From Candidatus Thalassarchaeaceae archaeon (lineage in GTDB: Archaea > Thermoplasmatota > Poseidoniia > Poseidoniales > Thalassarchaeaceae): a stretch of 63,034 nt of DNA. The notes under the pieces are model-generated. The model did no database searches. It saw only the letters and a program-made list of their open reading frames with translations, and was not told the origin of the DNA. The DNA lies in the NCBI GenBank assembly GCA_030747485.1, contig JASLKP010000007.1, positions 1 through 63,034 of the forward strand, given 5' to 3'. A program made the translations under genes and the position numbers. The number at the start of each line of letters is the position of its first letter. The stretch's first letter is position 1. This document shows positions 17,658 to 24,367 of this stretch, in pieces.

Positions 17658-18128
17658 ATGCCTGAACCTCCAATGATTTTGTCCCCTGAAGATATGCTAG
17701 AGATTGAATCCAGTATCGTGACCACCGAAGGAATGGGTGCGAGGATTCGCCAAATTTTTGGTAGTAATCGATTGAAGGAAAATCCTACTTTCGATGTACA
17801 TGATATTGCTTGGGAAGTTGAAGCCTCTGTGGATGCACTGGATGTCTTCACTAGCCGTTGGACAATTGAAATCCTAGCGACATTGTATATCGCTGGCGAA
17901 CGTCGATTCAATGAATTGCGAAAGTTGTTGGTTGGAATTTCAAGTCGTACGCTTTCAGATAAGCTTCGTAAGTGTACTGAGAATGGATTACTCGACCGGA
18001 TTGTCGTCGATGGGCCCCCAATACGAGTCACATATCGATTGACTGAACACGGCATGCGTGCAGGTCGATTGTTGGGGCCGCTTGTTGCATACATGAAGTT
18101 GCAAAAGGGATCTGTCATACAAGAATAA
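17658..18128 (+). CDS. HxlR-family winged-helix transcriptional regulator
   Basis: About 156 residues. The region from FTSRWTIEILATLYIAGERR through RTLSDKLRKCTENGLLDR to VTYRLTEHG matches the HxlR winged helix, including the conserved Trp and the recognition helix ending in an arginine-rich wing. An N-terminal extension of about 50 residues is not part of the standard domain. The ATG at 17658 follows GGTGA at a spacing of five; in-frame TTG, GTG and ATG codons at 17646, 17649 and 17655 are alternatives. It is divergent from the micro-ORF pair and could control it, which is inference. Confidence 0.85.
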   Translation: MPEPPMILSPEDMLEIESSIVTTEGMGARIRQIFGSNRLKENPTFDVHDIAWEVEASVDALDVFTSRWTIEILATLYIAGERRFNELRKLLVGISSRTLSDKLRKCTENGLLDRIVVDGPPIRVTYRLTEHGMRAGRLLGPLVAYMKLQKGSVIQE

Positions 18129-18170
18129 TCGACATAGGTCCCTATTCGGCTATTTCTTTATCATCTAGGA

Positions 18171-18632
18171 ATGGATAATCATCGCATGGGCAATATGAGG
18201 GAGTTCACATGCCCATCTTGTCCGACCACGCTTGAGATTGAATCGAATTATGTTGGCACGGTGGAGTGCCCCAATTGTAACTCTCAGATTCACCTTCTAA
18301 TGGGCCAACAAACCAATGGGCCACTTTTTCATCTAGCACTATTGTTTATCGGGATTTTTTTTCCGTTTCTTTTGTTTGGAATTTTGTATAATCTTGGAGT
18401 GTCAATTGAATCAAGTTGTGGGCTGGTGTGCTTCGCCTCCATAGGAATAGTCGTGTACGGATTTGCAACCAAAAAAGGTAGCTTGGCAGGTGGAGTAATC
18501 GGTGGATTGGCAGCAGGTGGTGTAACAGTAATGATGCTGTTCATCGTCGCGTTAATCGCCGCCCTTTTGTTTATGGGGGTTATCTTACCAGCTCTTTGGG
18601 GGGCGACCTGTGGCACCATTCCATCAGGTTAG
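18171..18632 (+). CDS. Small zinc-ribbon membrane protein
   Basis: 153 residues. A four-cysteine zinc ribbon lies at the N-terminus (CPSCPTT and CPNCNSQ). It is followed by about three hydrophobic segments, near residues 58-82, 85-100 and 105-145, the last rich in glycine and alanine. The ribbon would face the cytoplasm. No function was recognised. It lies in a run of regulatory genes on the same strand, 42 bases after the HxlR gene. An internal ATG at 18195 just before the ribbon is an alternative start. Confidence 0.7.
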   Translation: MDNHRMGNMREFTCPSCPTTLEIESNYVGTVECPNCNSQIHLLMGQQTNGPLFHLALLFIGIFFPFLLFGILYNLGVSIESSCGLVCFASIGIVVYGFATKKGSLAGGVIGGLAAGGVTVMMLFIVALIAALLFMGVILPALWGATCGTIPSG

Positions 18633-18656
18633 TACTGTCCGAACACTGGACCAATT

Positions 18657-18666
18657 GCTTGATTAA
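18657..18666 (+). promoter_or_regulatory. TATA-like box for the membrane-tethered winged-helix gene
   Basis: A TTGATTAAG element is centred about 26 bases before the ATG at 18690, which would give a leaderless transcript. The palindrome at 18672-18688 then lies between the TATA box and the transcription start. Confidence 0.4.
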
Positions 18667-18671
18667 GAACT

Positions 18672-18688
18672 GAATCCCAAAGGGATTC
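18672..18688. promoter_or_regulatory. Perfect 7-3-7 palindrome next to a start codon, candidate operator
   Basis: GAATCCC-AAA-GGGATTC ends one base before the ATG at 18690 and lies just downstream of a TATA-like element. In this position it would be bound as DNA by a dimeric regulator that blocks initiation, possibly the winged-helix product of the gene itself. A hairpin in an mRNA leader is the alternative if transcription starts upstream. Confidence 0.5.
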
Positions 18689-18689
18689 G

Positions 18690-19331
18690 ATGGCACTGCT
18701 TCAGCAATGGCACCGTCAGCGACCCTGGCTAATGGCTGGTGTCGCTGCACTTGGCGCAAGCATTGGAGCAGTGATGCCATGGAATTGGAGTACTTCTGGC
18801 GTGATTTCAACCAAAGTTGAGAATCCTTGGGAACACCCACTGCGACGTAGAATCATTCAGGTTCTGGAACGTCAACCTGGCCTAGCGTATCGTGAATTAC
18901 AACGTGAATTGGGAGCAGCCAATGGTACTCTACGTCATCATCTCGATGTACTCATTTCCAATCGCTCAATCACAGTTGTTCCAGTCAATGGAAGATCTTG
19001 TCATTATGCTGGTGCACCTCAACAGGTAGAGATTCTTCGAGAGATGAATGTCGGCGATGCCGAGAAAGCAGCACGAATGATGCCCGTTGGATTATCTGGT
19101 GCTCAGCGAATGGTCGTGGCACGCTTGGTTAAATCACCTCCACCTCGAAGTCAGGCTGAACTGTCACGAGAACTCGGCCGTTCTCGGGCGACCATCCATT
19201 CTGCAATCAAAGTTCTACGACGTCGTGGGATTGTACATTCACATGAACTGAAGATGGCCCCTCACCTTGAGGGATTGCAATCCACATCAGTACAGTATGA
19301 GTGGCTTGATGAACGCCCATTACCTGAATAA
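18690..19331 (+). CDS. Membrane-tethered protein with two winged-helix domains
   Basis: 213 residues. A hydrophobic segment at about 14-32 (LMAGVAALGASIGAVMPW) is followed by two winged-helix modules. The first, about 48-110, is ArsR-like (HPLRRRIIQVLERQPGLAYR, then GTLRHHLDVL). The second, about 126-190, is MarR-like (SQAELSRELGRSRATIHSAI). Tandem winged helices behind one membrane helix suggest a DNA-binding protein held at the membrane, a known archaeal arrangement. A perfect palindrome sits directly before its start, compatible with autoregulation. Signal and targets are unknown. Confidence 0.8.
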   Translation: MALLQQWHRQRPWLMAGVAALGASIGAVMPWNWSTSGVISTKVENPWEHPLRRRIIQVLERQPGLAYRELQRELGAANGTLRHHLDVLISNRSITVVPVNGRSCHYAGAPQQVEILREMNVGDAEKAARMMPVGLSGAQRMVVARLVKSPPPRSQAELSRELGRSRATIHSAIKVLRRRGIVHSHELKMAPHLEGLQSTSVQYEWLDERPLPE

Positions 19332-19419
19332 TCGGCCTATTACTGAACACGCATTAGTTAGGTCCACTGCACGTTTGGCAACAGAGATGTTTTGAGCCTC
19401 AGGCGATGGGGAGCCTTCC

Positions 19420-20517
19420 ATGCTGAATATGCGGCTTCTTGAACAACCTGCACCAGCAGGCAGTCGAGATGTCGATCAACTCGTCACTTGGTTAGTAGAC
19501 ACACTAGAATTGGTGAGGCGAAAGGGCGATGAGTGGAGTGATGTTTTCGTGTCCCCACTTCACATTCTATTGCGTGATTATCTGCTCGTTCACCCCCATC
19601 AAGGATGGGATGCCCAAACCCTAGGTGATGAACTCGGTTTGTCGGCAACTGCAATGCATCATCAAATCTCAAAACTTAGCGAATGTGGGATTACAGATAC
19701 TGTGAATCGTGATGGGTGGAGAATTCACCATTTGCGAAATGGTTCATTGTCAAACGCAGTTGAAATGATGGGCGCGCAAGCACGACTGGTCTTGGAACAA
19801 AGATTGCGAGTCTTGGATGATTGGATGGTAGAAAGTAGTACGAGAATGGCCATACCGTCCGAAAAGGGCAGTGAACGACCATTTAGAATTCACATTAAAG
19901 GTCGGGCACCATTGTTGGATGGTCAAGAAGAGATTGATGCATTCTTACTGGATTTAGGATTGTATGGCGATAAGGTACGGCGTCCTGCAGATGGTAGTGC
20001 ACCACTCGCTCGGCTCATGTTTGAGCATCTCATGACTGCACAAAGCCCACTCTCATTGGACGAAGCACTAGAGATGTGGGGCACAACTCGCCCGAGATTA
20101 ACCAGGACACTAGACCGTTTCTGCGCAGCGGGTCTTGCTGAGCGCATTCCTCGAATCGATCGTCTTCCAGTGACGTTGTGGTCTGCAATCTCAAGTCAAC
20201 ATGCAAGGCGCGGTAGCGACTGGCTGATGACAAAGGGTGGCTTGAAGCGAATGGATGCTAGTTTGACGAAAAAAGTCGTCAAAGCTCTTGATGCTGAGAA
20301 ATTTACAGTAGAATCCTGTGAAAAAATGTTCAAGGATGTTTCAGCGAAAGAACAGATGGTATTGTTGAATTTACTTGGAGGGCGATTGCCAATTGGTTGG
20401 CGTATGGCAGGGAAGGATGCTGTAGCTGTTCGAGAGCGTATTCTATCTCGAACGGACAGAGTTTTCAGACGAATAAAGAGAGTCTCAGAAACATTGGAGA
20501 ACATAGTCACGACTTGA
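19420..20517 (+). CDS. Winged-helix (ArsR-like) DNA-binding protein
   Basis: 365 residues without membrane segments. A winged helix near residues 50-110 includes LGDELGLSATAMHHQISKL and a basic wing (RDGWRIHHLRNG). A second helix-turn-helix-like stretch occurs near 205-245 (LDEALEMWGTTRPRLTRTLD). The basic C-terminus resembles a nucleic-acid-binding helix. The ATG at 19420 follows GGGGAG. It ends by overlapping the convergent dus gene by 11 bases. The pairing with the tethered regulator 89 bases upstream suggests related control functions; no target is evident. Confidence 0.7.
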   Translation: MLNMRLLEQPAPAGSRDVDQLVTWLVDTLELVRRKGDEWSDVFVSPLHILLRDYLLVHPHQGWDAQTLGDELGLSATAMHHQISKLSECGITDTVNRDGWRIHHLRNGSLSNAVEMMGAQARLVLEQRLRVLDDWMVESSTRMAIPSEKGSERPFRIHIKGRAPLLDGQEEIDAFLLDLGLYGDKVRRPADGSAPLARLMFEHLMTAQSPLSLDEALEMWGTTRPRLTRTLDRFCAAGLAERIPRIDRLPVTLWSAISSQHARRGSDWLMTKGGLKRMDASLTKKVVKALDAEKFTVESCEKMFKDVSAKEQMVLLNLLGGRLPIGWRMAGKDAVAVRERILSRTDRVFRRIKRVSETLENIVTT

Positions 20518-21580
20518 CTGTAGGCCTCCATTTCTTGATTCCAGCCTCGATCTCTGCGGCTGAGATTGCTTTGGCCATCTCTATTGCATCGGGAGATGCC
20601 AATGTGTTGTGTACCCGGTTGGAATATGCCTCAAAGGCCAAATTAAGTGGCTCTCCGAGTTTTCTGAAATCTTTAATCGCGTGCAAAAATGGTCGTAATT
20701 CCTTCCCACCAGGCAATCCCTTTGTGAAGGAAATTGCATGTTGTTTCATATTTCTAGCAGCGTAATCACTACCGATTTCATCAACCAATTCGACATATCG
20801 ATTCCAAGCCCAATATTTGGCATGGGCCTCACTTTCTTTCCAAGGTAAATCCGAATCAATCCAACCGAGTTCAGATTTAATTTGAGCGAATATACACGGG
20901 TTTCCAATCGCTGCTCTTCCAATCATTAAACCAGATGCACCAGTCACTTCCAAACATCGTGCGGCACTTTTTGCATCGACAATGTCCCCATTTGCAATCA
21001 CAGGGACATTGTATGGCTCTAGTGTATCCACAACTTGACGAATCATGTCCCAATCTGCTTCTCCTCGATATTTTTGTGATAATGTTCGGCCATGTACACA
21101 AACTCGCAGTACACCGATTTGAGCACATCGTTCAGCGATTTCCAAGACGTTGATTGAGTTACTTCCCGTTCCGAGTCTCATTTTCACAGACACAGGCGAT
21201 GATGATGCTTCAATGCACCTTTTTACCATCTCAACCAGAGAATCCGGTTCAGCCATCATGGCAGCTCCAGCACATGTCTTCGTGACCTTGGGAGCTGGGC
21301 ATCCAAAATTCAGGTCGACTACATCTGCACTCTCAGATAAGTGCCGAACGGTTTCGACCATTTCATTTTCAATGCCTCCGAAAATCTGAGGGATGAATGG
21401 GTTTTCACGTGGATCTGTTTCCACTTTCGCCCAGGATTTTGCATTGTCTCTAGACAAACCACTGGCTGCAGTAAATTCAGTTGCTGTCACATCTGCTCCA
21501 CATTCTCTAGCGAGCAATCGATACGCTAGATCCGTAACACCCGCCATCGGTGCAAGAAAGAGTGGGACGGGGGCCAACAT
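20507..21580 (-). CDS. dus: tRNA-dihydrouridine synthase
   Basis: A 357-residue FMN enzyme that reduces uridines in the tRNA D-loop with NAD(P)H. It opens with the family motif LFLAPMAGVTDLAYR, contains the catalytic-cysteine segment NFGCPAPKV, and continues with SVKMRLG, VHGRT, PVIANGDI and GLMIGRAAIGNP, the FMN-phosphate-binding end of the TIM barrel. The C-terminal helical domain binds tRNA. The ATG at 21580 lies about 25 bases from an AAAATATAG element, so the transcript is probably leaderless and separate from rps2. A TTG at 21592 is unlikely. Confidence 0.95.
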   Translation of the reverse strand: MLAPVPLFLAPMAGVTDLAYRLLARECGADVTATEFTAASGLSRDNAKSWAKVETDPRENPFIPQIFGGIENEMVETVRHLSESADVVDLNFGCPAPKVTKTCAGAAMMAEPDSLVEMVKRCIEASSSPVSVKMRLGTGSNSINVLEIAERCAQIGVLRVCVHGRTLSQKYRGEADWDMIRQVVDTLEPYNVPVIANGDIVDAKSAARCLEVTGASGLMIGRAAIGNPCIFAQIKSELGWIDSDLPWKESEAHAKYWAWNRYVELVDEIGSDYAARNMKQHAISFTKGLPGGKELRPFLHAIKDFRKLGEPLNLAFEAYSNRVHNTLASPDAIEMAKAISAAEIEAGIKKWRPTVKS

Positions 21581-21599
21581 AGTTACACCCAAACGGTGC

Positions 21600-21607
21600 T
21601 ATATTTT
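21600..21607 (-). promoter_or_regulatory. TATA box of the dus gene
   Basis: AAAATATA on the minus strand is centred about 25 bases before the ATG at 21580, the spacing expected for a leaderless archaeal transcript. Confidence 0.5.
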
Positions 21608-21630
21608 CAAGACAGGGACTAGATTGAGAC

Positions 21631-22251
21631 CTAGAATGTAGATTCCCAGTCATTTACATCTTGCATGGTAGCCCAAGTATCATCGTCCATTGTACTTCCA
21701 TCTTTAGCTTTGAGTACCTCTCGGGCAAGTAACCAATAAACCAATGCCAATGATCGACGACCCTTGTTGTTTGCTGGTAAACAAAGATCAACATTTCGTA
21801 GATTGTTATTAGCATCGCAAATTGCAACGACCGGAAGGCCACTACTAACTGCTTCAGACAAGGATTGTTGGTCGGCCTGAGGGTCAGTGACAACAATCAG
21901 TTCAGGCTCAATGTAAGTGTGTAGACGGGGGTTGGTCAGTGTACCAGGAATAAAACGTCCAACAATTTGAGTTGCACCGATTGCCTGTGCAAACATTCGT
22001 GCTGGACGCTGACCATATTGTCGTGCACTAACAACTAGGATTCGGTCAGGTTGATACTGATTCAGAAATTTTGAGACGATTTGAATACGTGCATCAGTTT
22101 GTTGCAAATCGTGGTAATAGAGTCCTTTGCCCTCTGCTTCTCTAAATTCTTTGTTGAGGAATTGTTTCATGTCAGCGCTCTTCTGTTCAGTACCGACGTG
22201 CACGTTATGCTCCTCGTACGTCTCATGGGATACTAACATCGAATCAGTCAT
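21631..22251 (-). CDS. rps2: 30S ribosomal protein uS2
   Basis: 206 residues, a standard length for archaeal uS2, a component of the small-subunit body near the mRNA exit. Recognisable blocks are HVGTEQKS, the GLYYHDLQQTDARI segment, AQAIGA, GRFIPGTLTN, EPELIVVTDPQAD and NNKGRRSLALVYWLLAREVL. Other archaea often have uS2 in a cluster with enolase and RNA polymerase subunits. Here it stands next to dus, with a 172-base intergenic region upstream facing a Cas4-like gene. The ATG at 22251 begins the conserved N-terminus; an ATG four codons later is possible. Confidence 0.97.
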   Translation of the reverse strand: MTDSMLVSHETYEEHNVHVGTEQKSADMKQFLNKEFREAEGKGLYYHDLQQTDARIQIVSKFLNQYQPDRILVVSARQYGQRPARMFAQAIGATQIVGRFIPGTLTNPRLHTYIEPELIVVTDPQADQQSLSEAVSSGLPVVAICDANNNLRNVDLCLPANNKGRRSLALVYWLLAREVLKAKDGSTMDDDTWATMQDVNDWESTF

Positions 22252-22423
22252 TATGATGCCTCGTGCGGCCTCGCCACCCGACTTCTCTTCATAACCGCTT
22301 CGCTAAACGCAATCCAAAGAATCCAACGCAGTGTCCCGAAGAATAGAGATGATGAGAAGAATTACTCAGATGGTTGAACATGCCGGACGAATGCTTATTC
22401 CTACAACCGTTTGCCTGTGAACC

Positions 22424-23641
22424 ATGGCGGCCGATAACTCCGTGGAATCGGCCTTAGACTTGAGTAGTCCAATTGCAGTCGGAAAACGAAGAGAAGATGG
22501 GTATTGGAGCGATTCTGAAGGATTGGCTCTACCAGTATCTGCATCGGATCTTGAACGACATACGTATTGTCCAGTGTCGTGGCAACTTTCCAAGGCAGGA
22601 GTAAGTGGTGAAGGAGAAGCACTGAAGAAAGGTATGGTTGAACATGACCGTATTCACGAAGAAATGCGCGACTTCAAAAATCGCGAGGATGCTGCGAATC
22701 GTGAATTGGTGATTTGGTCATGGTGGTTTACTGTAGTCGCTGCACTTTCTGCGGACTCAGCGGCATTCTTCTTCGTAGAGGAAGGGAAAATTTCGGAACC
22801 ACTGGTTGGAGATATCGGAAGATATCTTGTGATGCTCGGACTGGTATGGCTCGTCTTAGCCATCGTTCTCATTTGGGTTCCTTGGCGGCGATGGTTAGGT
22901 AGACCATTTGGACTCGCACAACCACCCGATTTCACTGAAAGTGGATTGGAAAGGGCCGAAACTGATGCATTATTTGATATCGAGGGCGAGGATGATTTTG
23001 TAGAAGGTGGGAGGTTAGAAGCAATCATCCTACTGGCATCAATCGCGATTGTATTACACGGTATGGCCATTTACATTGCACGTGATCGAAAGACGATTAC
23101 ATTCGCATTGATTGTACTCTCATTAGCCTGGATGATGGTTGCATCATGGAGATTGCACCGAGCGTTGTCTTTCAGTCAGCAAGCAGGAGAGGCGCGAAGT
23201 AAAGTCGGATTGGCCAAGGATGATGTCCTTGCATACAGTGATGATGATGGAGAAAGTGCTGTTCTATTAATCGATGAAGACATTGGATTGCGAGGGCGTC
23301 CAGATCAAATTGTTCGAATTGATAACCAATTTATCCCTGTAGAACAGAAGACTGGAAAAACGCCCTCAGGGCCTCATCAAAGCCATCGAATGCAATTGTT
23401 AGCCTACCTTCATCTTGTTTCAATCACAACCAATACCATTCCAAATTATGGCATTCTACGTTATGGTGGTGAAGCACTCTTCACGGTCCCTTGGGATGAT
23501 GAAGCACGCGATGATTTGAAAACATCAATTCAAGAAATTCAGAGGCTCATGGTTGAAGGTGGGTCGAAGAGAAATCATGACCGGCCAGGGAAATGTGAAC
23601 ACTGTTCAAGACGAACGAAGTGCCCTCAAAGTTTAGTTTAG
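22424..23641 (+). CDS. Cas4/RecB-like PD-(D/E)XK nuclease with Fe-S cysteines and inserted membrane helices
   Basis: 405 residues. All Cas4 landmarks appear in order: an N-terminal Cys49 in HTYCPVSW, a histidine region near 74-78, Asp294 in GRPDQI, Glu307-x-Lys309 in VEQKTGK, Gln324 in MQLLAYLH, and a C-terminal cluster Cys391, Cys394, Cys400. Cas4 proteins are single-strand exonucleases with a 4Fe-4S cluster held by these four cysteines. Unlike canonical Cas4 of about 200 residues, about 190 residues are inserted between the first Cys and the catalytic core. This insert holds four hydrophobic segments near 98-118, 131-152, 200-217 and 226-242. No CRISPR or cas gene is nearby, so it is a stand-alone, probably membrane-bound nuclease. 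A weak TTATT element 27 bases upstream suggests a leaderless ATG. Confidence 0.85.
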   Translation: MAADNSVESALDLSSPIAVGKRREDGYWSDSEGLALPVSASDLERHTYCPVSWQLSKAGVSGEGEALKKGMVEHDRIHEEMRDFKNREDAANRELVIWSWWFTVVAALSADSAAFFFVEEGKISEPLVGDIGRYLVMLGLVWLVLAIVLIWVPWRRWLGRPFGLAQPPDFTESGLERAETDALFDIEGEDDFVEGGRLEAIILLASIAIVLHGMAIYIARDRKTITFALIVLSLAWMMVASWRLHRALSFSQQAGEARSKVGLAKDDVLAYSDDDGESAVLLIDEDIGLRGRPDQIVRIDNQFIPVEQKTGKTPSGPHQSHRMQLLAYLHLVSITTNTIPNYGILRYGGEALFTVPWDDEARDDLKTSIQEIQRLMVEGGSKRNHDRPGKCEHCSRRTKCPQSLV

Positions 23642-23643
23642 GG

Positions 23644-24306
23644 CTATTCAAATTCCACTGTCGGAGTGCAATCATCAGGCGTTTCAGGGAACACAACACA
23701 TGGACGGATAACACTCACTCTGAGTGTCCAAGAATCTTGGAAACCAAAAATAGGTACAAACGAGGAATCCACTCCTTGCCCCACTGCTTCTAACCTCCAA
23801 GTACCCTCTGAAAATGGGTTTTCATCAGCGTTGATTGTCGTACGATTCTGTGCATATGTTTTTTCCGTATACTCGTGATAGATTGCTTCTCCACATTCAA
23901 TACCACTTGAATCACAAGGATACAACCAGACCTCTACATAACGCTCAGCCAATTGTGCCTCTTCAATTCCTGCGTCTTGCAGTAAATCTAAGACTTCTTG
24001 GACGTTCTCATTGGTAGTGATATCATCATAATAGATTGATGCTTGAAAATTAATGATTATCTGTTGAACAGTATGATCAATTGGAATTGTGACCATTTTA
24101 CTTTCCTTATATTCGTCTACTGCTGTCTGATTTTGCCAAATGTGAGATAAATCGTAAGAATTACTGACATCACTAATTGTCACTGGTTCTCGCGCGCCTT
24201 CTAACAGTTCACGTCCGATGACCATAGAGAGACAGCCTGGCATTGCCATTGAAACGAAAAGTAGAGCCATCATAGCACTGAGTGTACGCTTTCTCAGGAA
24301 TGACAC
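23644..24306 (-). CDS. Predicted secreted lipoprotein, unknown function
   Basis: 220 residues. A signal peptide ends in a lipobox-like AMPGC, so lipid anchoring through Cys is expected. The mature part has beta-rich segments and a few paired cysteines near residues 130-140 and in the C-terminal tail (CVVFPETPDDC). The GTG at 24306 follows GGGAG at a spacing of five and is preferred. It is convergent with the Cas4-like gene, whose stop lies two bases away. No family was recognised. Confidence 0.7.
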   Translation of the reverse strand: MSFLRKRTLSAMMALLFVSMAMPGCLSMVIGRELLEGAREPVTISDVSNSYDLSHIWQNQTAVDEYKESKMVTIPIDHTVQQIIINFQASIYYDDITTNENVQEVLDLLQDAGIEEAQLAERYVEVWLYPCDSSGIECGEAIYHEYTEKTYAQNRTTINADENPFSEGTWRLEAVGQGVDSSFVPIFGFQDSWTLRVSVIRPCVVFPETPDDCTPTVEFE

Positions 24307-24367
24307 AGTTCTCCCTCAGACTGGCCTAACCGGTTTGCCCATTTCTTTGTGACGGCAAAATGGATGA

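Noticed and set aside
22252..22423. Possible RNA gene in the gap between rps2 and the Cas4-like gene
   Set aside because: No tRNA fold, stable long hairpin or clear conserved box was found. The gap is best read as two divergent promoters.
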